A stretch of 64,000 nt of DNA from Rostratula benghalensis (lineage: Eukaryota > Chordata > Aves > Charadriiformes > Rostratulidae): the NCBI GenBank assembly GCA_013399305.1, contig VXAI01000035.1:3200486-3264485 (forward strand), written 5' to 3'. The first letter of the stretch is position 1. Each line of letters starts with the position of its first letter. Shown here piece after piece: positions 48,101-60,762 of the stretch. The notes beneath the pieces were generated by a model. The model was not told the origin of the DNA and made no database searches. It worked only from the letters and a program-made list of their open reading frames with translations. The position numbers and the translations under genes are program-made.

Positions 48101-51100
48101 GATGGTATTGTGAAACTGCTTGTTAGGATCTTCCCAAATTTTCACGCTGGTGAATATTCCTGATTATTGACTGCCTGTTTAACAGCATTGGAACTTGAAA
48201 CTGGCCCTCTTTGAAAAGTTAAACAACTTAACCATGGGCAGGTGCTGAAAATGTCACCTGTGTATCCTCTGCACTTCCTAGAGGAAAGAGTACACTTGAG
48301 ATGTATTGGCTTATTAGTTTACTGGAAGGAGATTTTTTGAAACTGAAAAAGTTGGTGAGATTTCTTTTTATTCCCAGCAGGAGCCTCAGAACTCTGCTTT
48401 TAATTTAATCGTTGTCTTGCAACTCCTGACCAGTCAGTATTGCAGCTCTCATAACTACTAAAAGTAGTCTACAGAGATGAAGCAAGTCATGCCTGTGGCC
48501 ACACTGAGACAGTGACAAAGGCAGAAACTGAACCTAGTTCTTGAGAGACTCTGTCTCCTTTTTGTCTTCTTCAGAAAATATAGTGCTGTGTTTGCAAACA
48601 TATGGACAAGGTAATCTGTGATGCATGGCACTGTCTCCCCTAGGAAGCATCATTCCTTCTATCTTGTGCCTGATGCATTCTTCTGAAAAGATACACTCAC
48701 CACTGCAAAAGTCCCTAGATTATTTTTTTTTTAAGTTTTAAAAAAAGGCATACCAACCCTGGAAAAGGGACATGGACTTGGTGGCATTTTTGTCACTGTC
48801 AGATGTGGCAATGGCAAACACTGTAGCAGTGTAAAGCAGGCAGTGCCAGCTCTGTCAGGTCGTGCATTGCTTTGAAGGTTTCCTGCTCTGAAGCTGTCCC
48901 TGAAGAACAGTTTAGCATCCTTTGTTCTAAAACGTGATCCATTTCTTGTTAATTATCAGTTTCTGTAAGGGTGAGATACTCCATGTGTACACCTCTGAAA
49001 ACACAGGTAGCTCCTTGCTTTCCTTGCACGGTAGCTGCTTGTTTTCCAGCCATCATTTCAAGGCCATCTGATTTACATTGAAAACAACTGGTAGGCTGTC
49101 ACTGGAACCAGCAGTGAGATTATAATGGACTGGCAGCACATCTGGATGCTGAGAAGTGCCAGTCTTGACCTCCTTGGAGACAGAGATGCTGCTGAGTAAT
49201 GGATCCAACGTCATGCGGTGGCAGCAGTGCAGGATTCTGTGTTCTGCCTGCCTGTGTACCTCAAACTTCTTCTGTCCCTGAAGCAGCCATCTCTAGGTTC
49301 AGAAGCAGCTCAGTCATTTCTTGGCACTTCTAATGAGACTGGCAACAAAAACACTTGCTACATTTAATGAGATAAATCCTACCAACAGGCATTTTATAGC
49401 CATGGCTCTGGGTCTCTGCTCTTTGAAGCTGGCACTGAGCTGGTAGTGTGGAAGGAAGAGTTTATCTTCCATCATCAAGCCTTACACCTATCTTTAAAAG
49501 GATAATAAAATAAGCAAAAGGATTTTTCTTCATGGACTTCCCATTTAACTGCTGTGATTCTGCCTTACTTTGCAGCCTCTGCATTGCAGTAGCTTTTCAG
49601 CAGAGGTTTCGTGTGTTATCCAGATGTCAGCGATGTGGTGTTTATTGCTCTGTGGGATAGCACTGATTTTTGGCTGGACCAATGTGAGGCAGCAGTGAGA
49701 TGCTGGGGGAAAGAGCCAGCAACATCTTGTACAATCTGCTGCCCCTTTGTGCAAAAGAGAGAGACTAAATTCTTTGCTGGTCCTGGAGACATCTCTGTTA
49801 CCAAAGTCTAGAGGTTGTGAGGTTCCTTGGCTGGCTGCCAGTTGCTTCACTTCGAAAACTCTGCTCTGTTATTGCGTCATTTTAGTGTCATCCCGTTAAG
49901 CCTGTAGATTTGGGAGAGAGCTGATCTGAAGCTTACCACTCAGACTTTCCCCAGAAAGGTTCTGTGGCCTTGGCCTCAGTCTGGTTACACTGAATTCTGC
50001 AACATATTAGATAATAGACACTTGGATAGAAATAGCTTTGTAAAAAAAAAAAAAAATAAAATACAGAAGACAGAACATAGGTTTTATGCAACTCTCTACT
50101 TCTGTATTCCTTTCCTTCTCAGGATTTCCCCCTCTTCCTGGCATTGCAGCAACGGATGGTGACAGCACAGTAGCTGCTGTTCTGGAAAATGCCAGCAAGC
50201 TGGCAAACATGGAGGAGAACGATGAAGAGGAGGAGGTTAGTAGGATGTGTAAAAGTTTAAATGCTGTCTCTTGTGGTATGTGGAGATGAGGCCATTGGAT
50301 TTCCAGCTGAGCAAAGGTACTGAGACAAAATGCACTTCCCAAAAGTCTGAAGAGTACAGGATCCTCAGCAGTAATTTCAGTTTGCATTATAGCCTAGGGG
50401 GGAGAGAGAAAGGATGAGATGTTATTACAGTCAGTACCTACAGAGTCTATGAGTCCAGAGTTTGGCTCTTTCATAAGTGTCTTGTATGTGAGGTTTATTT
50501 TCAAAGCAAACACTTCAGATCCTGGCCACCCCATTTATGTTGTTCTAAAGTAATTAATCCTGTACTTTGATCCTCTGTCTCAGTAGCTCCTGTGCTTGTG
50601 CTTTCCCAGGATGTTCAACGCTTACTGCTTTGTCAGGAAGCACCAGCCTTTAGACTTGGGTTTGGTTTCTTTATCTCTCAGGATTTGGTTGCTGGTTTTG
50701 CTTTCAGTGGAGTAACTTTTAATGGACAGAATGCCTGGATGATGGTTCTTCTGCATACACCTGCTATTTTAGAAATTACTGCCTTGTTGAACATTCCTCT
50801 TGTTCCTTTGATAGCAGAGGTTTGATGCTTGCATAGGTCAACTACCTACTGGTGTGGCATGGCTCATAAACCCCCAGAAGTTAAAATTTGCTGTTTGGAA
50901 TGCTCTGCTCCCCTACAGAAGTGGTACCAGAAGGCTGATAAAGCGATAACCATGGCTGCTGATGCTTGAGATTCTGTTCTGAACTCTGGAATAGATTTTA
51001 TGCATTTAATGTGAAATTCTTTTTGTTATGCTAGAATGAACCTCTGACACAGGCCCCAGTTGCCAAGAAGCCCGCTCAGCTGCCTGGAAAGCCGACTCAG

Positions 51101-54100
51101 GTTGTTAAGCCAATTACAATGCCATCTGCTGTAGCCAAGGAGGAGAGCTCTCCTGAGCAGGTCAAGCAAGCTACGTCACCCTCCACCCTGGACAAGGCAG
51201 AGTCAATGGATCATCTCCCTCCAGCTGGTAAGGTGAAGGAATCGTTATTCCCAGTGATCCATGTGCAAGTAGTTTGCACTAGTTTAGTTAATACCTAATA
51301 ATTTGGGTACTAATGTAGTTAATGCCTTGGTAAAGACTTCTCTTTCACTATATTTTTCATATAAGCCTGTGAATGTGTGGCATGGATTGCTGCTGTCAGG
51401 AAGACTCAATATATGTGTCTGCTGGAGGGCTTTATTTCACAGAGGCAGCGTGTGTAATTATAAGGGTGATTGGGTTTTTAATTAATTTTGATGTAACGAG
51501 TGTATCGATTCATAATGTTTAACTCTGCTCACAGCTGATCTCTACGTACACTCCCATTAAAGTGGGTGACTTTGCCAGTGTGAAGCTCCCTACATCAAAC
51601 AGTGGTTTCTTTCTGCACAGTGCTTCATCCAAGGATCGCAGTCTGACACACAGTTCACCAAACCCTAGTCCTCCTCTTGCTAAGGTCACTAAACAGTTGT
51701 CTGTTCCAGATTAATTGTGCAGATAGTGAGGGACAGCCACCACCTCACGGTGTGATTTGGGCACATGCCAGCAGCCTTGAGGCTCTCACTGACTCTTTTG
51801 TCAGGCTTTGGCTGTAATTCCACCATTCTTCTCCCATTCTGCCCCAGGGTAGTTCCTTGGGGCAAAGCAGAACTGCCTAGTCGACTGCAGTGAGTTCTTC
51901 TGCAGAGTGCAAAGGGGCTGCTGTGATTAGCTTATAACTCTTCTCCCTAGAAAATTCCATGACTTGTTTTCTAAAGACCACTGAAATACAGTGCTTGTCC
52001 ATTTTGGCTTTGAAAAAGTCTATGAATCATCAGGAGATTGGGTCTTTTTGCAATTTTAGCTGACATGAATCTTTTAAGTGAATAGCCCTAGACTTATGGT
52101 GTAAAGGAATTGATAATATCTGCTCTCTGGTGTTACAGTAGTCTCTCCTGAAGTGGTATTTCAAGTAGTTTAAAAAAAGATCAATACGTGCAACAAGAAC
52201 CTCGACAGATTCTTGATTTTCCACAACGAAGTGTCAGTACTTCACTACTGTAACTTGTGTTTGAGTAACCAGAAGTGCATTCTCTCATCCAAATGTAACT
52301 TCCTTTCCCCTGCAATTACAAATTGCAGTTTACAGCTGCCTGGAGCTGATAAATCAACTCTAAAAACCTGTCGTTTTTCTTGTTGGAGAGTGCAAGGCGT
52401 AGGGAGGTGTGGGAATGGAGTGGAGCAGTGACGCTAAAGGCCTGTACCAGGAAAGTCAAGGAACCAGGATCAGTTGGATTAATGGCTTTACTCAGTCCAT
52501 TCTCCTAAGATTTTCTTTCTCAGCCTCACAGAGCACACTGTGGGGTTTGTCTCAGTGGAATCTGGCCTAATTAGTTTGGGTTTGGCTGATGGGGCAAGTT
52601 GCTTACAGCAGCAGGGCAGCTGGCTCCTTTGCAAGGATGGGAATAAATTGATTGTCATCTGACAGCAGTGACCATGGCACGAGAGCCGTGGGTATTCTTG
52701 TTTGCTGAGACAGGCACCTCTTGCAAGTGGTGTTGAGTTCGTGCAGTGAGGAGTCGAGCGCAGCGATGAATACAGTATGAGTATCTTTGGGAATGCTCTA
52801 CGCTTTCCTAAGTGAGGTATAGGAAGAGGGAGGATGCACTGACCTTTGCAACGTGTGGTTGTCCTTACTGTTTTGAGAAGAAACAAGGAGACCCAAGAAT
52901 TCATAAAAAAACTAAGATGGCAAGGAATTATAAATAAGTAGTTGTGGGTACATCTCAATGTTACTGCACGCTTCGGTTCATCTGGGGTTTTTTTGTCAGA
53001 GCAGGGGACAGGAAAGAAATGAATACAGAAGCAGCTCATAATATTCACCGACTTTTAGAAGTGAAGATGTCAAACTTGAAAGTTTGATTCCAGCTTCTGC
53101 TTTGGACCAACCAACTGTGCTGGACTCTGTCTCCTGACCGCAAATGGGGCTGTAATTACTATTGTTACACTTGGGAATTACTGAGTTTTGTTGATGAAGG
53201 AAGCCAGGATAGAAGAAAGCTTGTTTGTTTTTCTAATAATTGAAATTGAAACTGGCCAAAACCCAATTATGTGCAGTAAGGAAATGTCCTTATTTGGTAC
53301 CTGTACATTTACTGACCTTTTTCTGCTTATAAACTGAACATGATACACCTGTTTTGGGGGTATGGCAGTGTCAGATGAGTGAGGGTTTTCATACAACTGT
53401 TTTTCAGCTAGGGAACAGCTGGAATTTCTGGAGAACAGAAAGAAGCAATACATGAAGGCGGCCGTCAAAGCGAAGAAGGCAAATAACCTCGAACAGGCCA
53501 AGATGTATCTCAGAACAGCCAAGAGCTTTGACCTAAAGATTGAGCAAGCAAGACGTGGCAAACCTGTTGATATTTCCAAGGTTAGTAGAACTGTTAGTAT
53601 TCTGCTTCGTTTCATATGCTTGAGCATCTGTGGGCTTCCTTCAAACAGTGAATAATTTAATAGATATCTCTTGACACAAATGAAGTTGGTTTGCTCAAAT
53701 GAGCAATGCTCAAATCTGAGCATTCCCAAGCCTGGAAATTCCCCTGTATTTTTTTAGGTTTTGTTTTGTTTCCTCTGATGCTCCTCAAATGTGCCAGATT
53801 TTGAGAAAATTTAGTCTCACGAACCATTTGCTCCTTGATTTGCAATGGCACACTGAAGCAGTGCAGCTTGGAAGTGTTCCCTGGGCTCAGGGTGTGAATA
53901 CATCTCTTACTGGTGTCCTGCCTCTATGTTGGGATGAAGCTCAGGTGTATGTCTTACAGTGATGCCCTGGTTTCTGTTGGTATGTGGGTAGATGGGGAAA
54001 CCAAACTGCACTGTAATAGCTCTCCTGACCTGAATAATCAGGGAACCAGGCCTGTAAGACATTTTGCAGCGGTTTATGACTTTATCAGTTGTCAGGCAGT

Positions 54101-57100
54101 GGGGCAAGTAGTGCTTGGGTTGGAATTCTTTTGTGAAGAAAAGCAACCCATGTCCCTTCACCGACCTTCCCATACATTCTGACTGCTTTCTGTGTGCTTC
54201 AGTTTTTCCTGTAAGGGCTCTGAAACGGGGTCTCCTTGTCTTGCAGCTGCCATCACCCCCTACGGATGATGAGGGTGATTTTATCTTCATACACCACGAA
54301 GATGTCAGACTGTCTCAGAAAGCAGATGAAGTATATGCACAGCTCATAAAATTGCTGAAGGACCAATATGAGGTGACCGTTTTATCTTTTTTAGAAATGT
54401 TCTGCGTGTGGGGTTTTAGGTGGTTTTTTTGGGTTTGGTTTTTTGTTTTTTACATTTCTCTGGGTTTTATTATTATTATAATCCCATCATGGTTTCTCTG
54501 GGATCTTCTGGTTTTGTGTGTCCTAAAGTGGAAAGTTTTCAGAGTTGGATTCTGTAGTAGTTGGAAGTCAGAGGTTGTGCTCAGAGGCTTGGATCTATCA
54601 AGTTATCACTATTAAATATGAGCATTCAAGTTTGTAACTAGTACCTGGATGATTAGCCCTTGGGTGAAAATCACACCTAGAAATTAAGTGAATAAAAAGT
54701 AATAGGGTAGAACAGCTAAAACAAATGCTCTGCTCAGCTTTGGACTTCAAGGACTTGGGGGGGGTGGATGTTTTTGGGCACCTTGAGAAAACACTTGGCT
54801 TTTCTTAAATTAGGTTGTCATCAGTCACAAAACTGCCAGTCTTGAGTCTGTGTGTGAGGATCACTGATTGCATCTGTATTTCTTTGGTTTTGTTTCTGTT
54901 GACAGAGGTGTTTGCAGTATTCCAAGCAATTCATGCATCTGGGAAATGTAGCAGAAACAACTCGGTAAGACCCGCTGTTAATTATCCCACCATGCGGTCA
55001 GTTCAGGCTTGAGTCTGCCTGAACCCCCTAAAGATGATGGTTGATAAGCCTTTCATTATGCTGCATCTCCAGGTTGCTCTCAGACCTCTGGTCAGAGGGT
55101 TCCTCTGAGACCTATACCTGGCAGAATGCTCTGTTCATTAGTCCAGTACGTGTGTGGCTTTTCTATTATTTTTTTGCCTTTTCTATAGGTTTGAGAAACT
55201 GGCACAAAGTTGTAAAAAGGACATGGAAATCCTACAGCTTGCACGAGCACAAGGAATGGATCCTCCAAGCCATCACTTTGAAGAAAGGACCTTTAAAATG
55301 ATAAGGTGGGGAAAAACAAATGGATTTCTCAGTCTGGAATGGGTTTTCTGGTTTCTGGCTCTTGTTTAGGGAATTGTGGTCTTCAGCAAACTCAGGGGGC
55401 ACCTAGGGTTAGGATCGGCATTCCTGAGAGGTTACCCTCAGCAACTTAAATACAAAGTGGTTGTTCTTTAACTGCTCTTCTGGGTTCTTTGTTTTCAAAA
55501 TATCTTCAGTTTCATCTCGTTTTTCAGTCTTGTTCAACATATTCATTGATGACCTGGACGAGGGGACAGAGTGTATCTGCAGCAAGTTCACTGATGATAC
55601 CAAACTGGGAAGGCTGGCCAACACTCCAGAGGGCTGTACGGCCTTCCAGTGTGACCTGGACAGGCTGGAGAACTGGGCAGAGAACCTCATGAGGTTCAAC
55701 AAGGGCAAGTGTAGGGTCTTGCACCTGGGGAGGAAGAATGCCAGGCACCAGTACAGGCTAGGAGTGGATCTGCTGGGAAGCACTTCTGCAGAGAAGGATC
55801 TTGGAGTTCTGGTAGACAGTAAACTATCCATGAGCCAGCAATGTGCCCTTGTCACCAAGAGGGCCAATGGAATCCTGGGCTGCACAGGGAAGAGTGTGGC
55901 CAGTAGGTCAAGGGAGGTCATTCTACCCCTCTACTCGGCTCTGGTGAGGCCACAACTGGAATACTGCATCCAGTTCTGGGCTCCCCAGTTCAAGAGAGAC
56001 AGGGGACAACTGGAGAGAGTCCAGTGTAGGGCGACAAAGATGGTGGAGGGATTGGAGCATCTCCCTGATGAGGGAAGGCTGAGAGAGCTGGGACTCTTTA
56101 GCCTGGAGAAGAGAAGGCTGAGGGGAGACCTTATTCATGCTTACAAGTATCTGAAGGGTGGACTGAAGGAGGATGGAGCTGGGCTCTTTTCAGTGGTTCC
56201 CAGTGACAGGGAAAACAGGCTCAAGCAGGAACACAGGAAGTTCCATTTGGATATAAGGAGAAGCTTCTTTAGGATGAGGGTGGCAGAGGCTGCCCAGGGA
56301 GGGTGTGGAGTCCCCTTCTCTGGAGGCCTTCAGGGCCCACCTGGATGAAGTCCTGAGTGATGTGCTCTGGGCAACCCTGCTTTAGCAGGGGAGTTGGACT
56401 GGATGATCTTGAGAGGTTCCTTCCAACTCTGACAATTCCATGATTCCATGATATTCTGCTGCTTCAGCTACTCTTCCTTCCTCTGAACTTCTCCCTCAAT
56501 CCTGTTGCTTTGGGGCTTTGTTTGTGGCACTTTTCACTATACCTCAGAGGTGTTTTTATCTCAGTTTGTGTTCTTTCCTTGCTCTTTGGTAATTTATGAA
56601 GGTGATCTGTGTAGGAGAGCACTACAGTGCATCAGGTGGTGGTGGGCTAATTCATAACTTGTCTTTATTTTTTTACAGAATATTTTCTGAGCTCAACAGC
56701 ACAGAAATGCACCTTATTATTGTCAGGGGGATAAACCTCCCGGCTCCACCAGGTACGTACTCCAAAGGGGATGTGGGCTCTTTCCTCAGAGTAGGCAAGA
56801 AAAGCAGTGGGGAGTGAGATTTTTCTACCTTGAGGACCATTTCAGGAGTCGAGACCTTTGTAGCTGGCACTCATTAAAACAAAATAACTTGGTTTCAGGC
56901 TCAACCCCCCCAAAAACCAAACAGTATTCAAACAAACAAACAAAAAGACTAAAGAGAATCTGCGAGCCATCTGGGCAGAGGGGAAAACTTTAAATTGCCC
57001 TGAGTTCACTTATAACTGGGTCATAGTTTAAGTGTGCTGTTTATCTCCTGTTTTATGATGAGTACCTGCCACCTTCGTGTATATTGACCCTTCAGCAGGC

Positions 57101-60100
57101 AGGAGTTGCTCCTGCCAATGTTACTGCTTTTAGTCCCTTGATTCTGGGAGCTTGTAAACCGTCTGTGCTGGACTGTCTCAGGTCTAAGAGCAGCATTAAG
57201 ACAAGCAGATGTATTCCTTTGGATGCCAGCTTTCCATGGATTTTGGGTTGACTGATGGGCTTTTCACAAGAGACAGGTTATGTGTCCTACAGAAAACCGG
57301 TTCAGTGCTCGTGAAAACCCTGCTCAACGTTACAGCCGGAATGAAAATACCTGTGTTGGTGTTTGCTGTCTCCTTCAGGTGTGTCACCAAGAGATTTGGA
57401 TGCATTTGTGAAGTTTGAATTTCAGTACCCGAGTGCGGTGAGTGTGTGTCCTGGTTCTTCTGCTCTTCAGCCCGTGGCCTTTGCCCACTGCATGAGCTTG
57501 TGAGGGCTTCAAGGAAGGAAGTGTGAGTTTTTCTTCTAGAAAGGGAAAGCACTTCTAGTCATACTGCCTGTATTTAAAACAGGAAGCTTTTCTGAGAAAC
57601 AGAACTGCTGAAGCTGTTTCAGGCAAATTGGAGCTTTGCTACACCTTTCTCTAGATGTTCTCCACGCCTTACACTTAGTGGTGTGGTAGCTGCTTCAGGC
57701 TTGCACGTTCTCTGGCTGGCTGACCACCAGCTTACCACTCAACTGCATTCACAGTGCTGACCCCCGCCTGCCTTTTACCCCCAAAGATGCTAATCAGACC
57801 ATTTCCAGTGTTTGCAAAATTTGTAGAAGTTCATTTCTTCCAGGGGTGCAAACACACTGGGTAACTTCAACCAGACACCAGAGCAGGCAAAGTTGTCAGT
57901 AGGGGAGAGGGGGCCACCTTAGATGTGATCTCCCTCCAAATCCTGTTTCTTTAAGGAAAAAAGCTTTTAAAGTCATTGCTCTTACAATTACAGAAATTGA
58001 TTGAAAAGGTTGATCTTTGTCATCAAATAAATACACATGACTTCTGGTGAGTGAGTTAGCAAAGGCCAAATAAGTTTCTTGATGTTACATACACATAAGC
58101 ATAAGTATTATTTAGTATATAAAAATATGTATACATATATATATTGCTTCTTTCCCTGAAATTCCCTGTGTCATCCTGTTCCTCTCACCTTTAAAAGCAG
58201 TCTCTGGTTTGAAAAATGCTGAAACCATTGAGCTGGAAGGGCTTCTACGGAGGACTGTCCACTCTTAGTGTCAGTAGAAGTGCTGGGGCTTCTGCTGCTT
58301 TCTCTGTAGGGTAAAACCACTCTTTGCTCTTACAGGGCTAGGACTGCACTCCCCCAGTGCTCAGAGCCTAGATTTTTACCTCCTAATAAATTTTGCATCA
58401 ATTCCACTAAAAAAAATACAATTACCCGTGGGGAAATTGGTGATGGTCAGATCAGGTTTGGGTTCAGGTTTGGGTTACGTGAGGCCTCAATGGAGAAGTC
58501 CCCACCATTGGGGTGGCCGAAGGCAGAATTGGTCTGTGTGAATAACTGTCTGGGGAATAAGTAAGAATCAGCATAGTTGCTTTTAATCTATTTTAATTTG
58601 TTTTTTTTTTAAAAAAAAAGCCAGATCTCTACTGCTGAGCCAACAGTCAGATACACGACCTTTCTCCTTCATAGCTGAAATCAGTTTTGCAAAGTAGCTG
58701 CAATAATTGGGTCACGTTGTCCTTGTTCAGTCCCCGGAGATTTAGCTTGCACTCTGCTTTAGGTTAAAAGTTAATTCATTTTGGTGGCAGATTGGTTGTC
58801 AGGCGAAATAATAGTAGGGCAATTCCCTGAATGATTTGTGATTAATTCCTTGTGTAGCTTATTATTCCAACTAATGCAGAAGGAACAGAGTTACTGTGTC
58901 GTGGAACGGGCGCAGTTTATCTTGGAGTTTAACAGCCTCAGTCAGTGCCTTTACGATGATTGGATTGAATTGAGTGTGACCATGTAGCTTATCTCAGGCT
59001 CTTAGATTTAATGTAATGTTTTGACTTATTCTGTATCTAGTACTATGCTTGTTACCTCAATGAAATCCAAATATTTCAGTCTTGGATGTACTGTGACTCT
59101 TCTTATTGTTCAGATAAACCCCTAAACCTCATGTTTCTTGTACAGGTATAAAAAAGGGCTGGTAATAAACGTGGTTACTGCTTTGTATTTTGAAACAGCA
59201 TCTGATGGCTTTATGTAATGTGTGTCTCTCTTCATAGGAGCAACCTCAGAAGAGTAAAACACCTGTAATTAACAACAACAATTCTCCAGGTTAGTACTAC
59301 TTCTGGGACAGAGGGAAAAACGTTGCACCTTAGGAATCACTGCAGAGAACAGGCCAGTCTCCTACTGTGCACCAGGCAGGAGGACCTCACATCACGTTGT
59401 TTCTTCTTTCTTATGAAAGGGCTTGTTGGAGGGTGAAGTCCAGCTCTGTTGGCAGTTTCTTCACCCTCGTCCCAATATTGGCAATAGTTGTTTTGTTATG
59501 AATTAGTAAAATTCTCACATTACCAGTCATGCTCCAGCTCTTGCTGTCATCCCTGCTGGGAGATGGGCCAGATAAATCATTCTCTTTTGGAAATAAATTA
59601 AATTATTAAATTAATATCTCCATGGTCTCCACGATCTTTTTCAGTCAGATTTTGTGTCCTGGGAGACTGCAGATGGTCATGATTTTTGCTCATCAGCGAA
59701 CCTTTCTAAACATGACAAAGCGTTGTTGCAGTAATAGATATTTTTCTTAAGACAACGTATTCTGAAACCAACTAAAATACTTTATTTGTACTTTTGGAAA
59801 AGTGCTTAGCCACTGAATACTGGTATTAGACTCATTGTGCATTTTTGGATTAATACTTTTGCACTCTTGAGTTTGGTTTGGTGCTATTTTTTTTTTTTTT
59901 TCCAATTCTGACAGTAGGCAGCCATCTGGTATCAAAACAGCTTTTGAATTCAGTATCCAGATTACTGGTTGTGAATTCATCTCACATGAGGTGCATACAT
60001 CTGGTACTGAGAGCTGTGTTCCACATCTTTCAATATACTGATCTGCTCTTGCTGAGCGGCCACTTTGGCTTTAGTGGTTTGGGTTCCTGGGCTGGCAAGC

Positions 60101-60762
60101 AGAGATGAACGTTCCTCCAGCAGAGAAGGCTTTCAACATCAGTTGTACGATGTTGTGAGACTTCCTGATAGAAAGGGTATCCTGTGGCACAGTTCTTGTC
60201 ATGTTCATTAATGAAGCTGCTGTTCAAAAAGTATTAATTACATTATCAAAACGCCCATTCCCAGTCATTCCAACCTTCCTATACTTTTTCCTTATTGTAC
60301 CATACCTTTTCCTTAGCCACAGATGCTCTGTTTAATTGGCAAAAGATCTAGATTCTCCAGTTTTGGCTCTTCCAGTAACTTGCTGTTGCCTCCTTGTGAT
60401 GACTTGGGTTTTTCTGCAGTTCAGTTTCTGTCCCTGTGAAGTGGGGGTGACAGATGAGCTGTTGCACAGGGACACTAACTTGTTAATGATGGAAATCACC
60501 TCCTGAAAAGGAGATTGATACAGTTGGGAAGTGCCTCTCACAAATGGGCCAAACTGAGAGAAACAGAGGTCTGAGGATGTGCATGTAATGTTGTATCACT
60601 GCACATAGTTCAACTTTCACAGCTCTTTCCTTTTTCTTTTTTTTTTAATATCTTAACTGTAGAATATAACCAGTTGTTTAAGTTGAACATCAACCGAAAT
60701 CACAGAGGTTTCCGACGAGCAATTCGGTCCAAAGGAATTAAATTTGAAATATTTCATAAAGG
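33104..60762 (+). CDS. CC2D1B: CC2D1B, coiled-coil and C2 domain protein 1B (Lgd family), 3'-incomplete
   Basis: Coding exons: 33104-33169, 36114-36255, 40417-40532, 41295-41414, 42546-42683, 44609-44882, 45494-45618, 45759-45834, 46955-47065, 47494-47624, 47896-47968, 50123-50235, 51035-51227, 53408-53580, 54247-54372, 54906-54964, 55189-55305, 56679-56752, 57379-57437, 59238-59289, 60663-60762. All are GT-AG and phase-consistent: 2438 nt, about 812 codons. The N terminus ([13 protein letters not shown]) matches human CC2D1B. Lgd proteins bind the ESCRT-III subunit CHMP4 through DM14 repeats and regulate endosomal sorting and nuclear envelope closure. Four DM14 repeats and most of a C2 domain are present. 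The sequence stops after KFEIFHKG, so roughly the last 75-100 residues lie beyond the window. Synteny with ORC1 favours CC2D1B over CC2D1A. Confidence 0.95.
36256..40416 (+). other. Large CC2D1B intron, no recognised content
   Basis: With the preceding intron (33170-36113) this makes over 7 kb of intron near the 5' end. I see no CR1 copy, exon or RNA gene. Several small frames on both strands (for example 38402-38944 minus) lack any family resemblance. Confidence 0.55.
42570..44680 (+). CDS. CC2D1B: CC2D1B DM14 repeat 1
   Basis: Residues about 157-218, split over exons 42546-42683 and 44609-44882. Landmarks are [31 protein letters not shown] and the closing [12 protein letters not shown]. 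The exon 42546 acceptor (TTTTCTGAG) was chosen over the later TTACCAG because only the former keeps the frame open. Confidence 0.88.
45093..45327 (+). repeat. 15-bp minisatellite interrupted by a gap
   Basis: Near-perfect tandem copies of a 15-bp unit (TTTTGATTTTTCTCA): about six before and six to seven after the N run. It lies in the CC2D1B intron between exons 44609-44882 and 45494-45618. The real copy number is unknown, since the gap probably collapses further units. Confidence 0.97.
45188..45228. other. Assembly gap (41 N) inside the minisatellite
   Basis: The N run has the same 15-bp repeat on both sides. The gap length should not be taken literally. Confidence 0.98.
45505..45827 (+). 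CDS. CC2D1B: CC2D1B DM14 repeat 2
   Basis: Residues about 290-350 in exons 45494-45618 and 45759-45834. Landmarks are [26 protein letters not shown] and the closing [12 protein letters not shown]. The repeat is intact. Confidence 0.9.
45835..46954 (+). other. CC2D1B intron, no recognised content
   Basis: A/T-rich intron of about 1.1 kb. No repeat or exon was recognised. Its acceptor CTATGCAG precedes a short Ser/Pro linker exon (46955-47065). Confidence 0.55.
47172..47283 (-). mobile_element. CR1 LINE 3' tail fragment, antisense in CC2D1B
   Basis: Reverse complement of the CR1 tail: AGAACCATAGAATGGTTGGA, GGGGACCTTAAAGATCATC, CCATGGGCAGGGACACCTCC and GTTGCTCAAAGGCCC. About 110 bases are kept. 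It is close in sequence to the copies at 11816 and 13661. Confidence 0.9.
47511..47967 (+). CDS. CC2D1B: CC2D1B DM14 repeat 3
   Basis: Residues about 396-457 in exons 47494-47624 and 47896-47968. Landmarks are [38 protein letters not shown] and [12 protein letters not shown], nearly identical to the human repeat. Confidence 0.92.
47969..50122 (+). other. CC2D1B intron, no recognised content
   Basis: Intron of about 2.1 kb. I find no repeat family, exon or RNA gene. The A run near 50042-50054 lies shortly before the acceptor of exon 50123-50235. Confidence 0.5.
51228..53407 (+). other. CC2D1B intron, no recognised content
   Basis: Intron of about 2.2 kb between the Pro/Lys linker exon and the fourth DM14 exon. 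The long minus-strand frames here (52488-53048, and 53178-53729 running over the exon) look like chance and have no recognisable domain. Confidence 0.5.
53410..54261 (+). CDS. CC2D1B: CC2D1B DM14 repeat 4
   Basis: Residues about 561-622 in exon 53408-53580 and the start of 54247-54372. Landmarks are [32 protein letters not shown] and [19 protein letters not shown]. The repeat is followed by the conserved [19 protein letters not shown] segment leading to the C2 region. Confidence 0.92.
55526..56455 (+). mobile_element. CR1 LINE with intact C-terminal ORF2 frame, sense in CC2D1B intron
   Basis: About 930 bases. It starts with the CR1 reverse-transcriptase region ([15 protein letters not shown], then FTDDTKLG) and stays open to 56348: 295 codons counting host codons, about 275 from CR1. 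The C-terminal landmarks [28 protein letters not shown] and KYLKGG are present. The 3' UTR ends with ATTCCATGATTCCATGAT, the CR1 terminal 8-bp repeat, at about 56437-56454. It is 5'-truncated. The endonuclease and the RT catalytic motif are absent, so it is not autonomous. The open frame suggests a comparatively recent insertion. Confidence 0.96.
56707..60762 (+). CDS. CC2D1B: CC2D1B C2 domain exons (partial)
   Basis: From residue about 728: [16 protein letters not shown] (exon 56679-56752), [15 protein letters not shown] (57379-57437), the linker exon 59238-59289 with an Asn run, and [20 protein letters not shown] (60663-60762). This is the C2 core of Lgd proteins. Its remaining strands and the C-terminal tail are not in the window. 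Confidence 0.9.

Noticed and set aside
52488..53048. Minus-strand frame of 186 codons in a CC2D1B intron
   Set aside because: No recognisable domain, no splice or promoter context. Length is reachable by chance in 64 kb.
53178..53729. Minus-strand frame of 183 codons
   Set aside because: It is antisense over the DM14-4 exon, whose own frame is supported by homology and phase.
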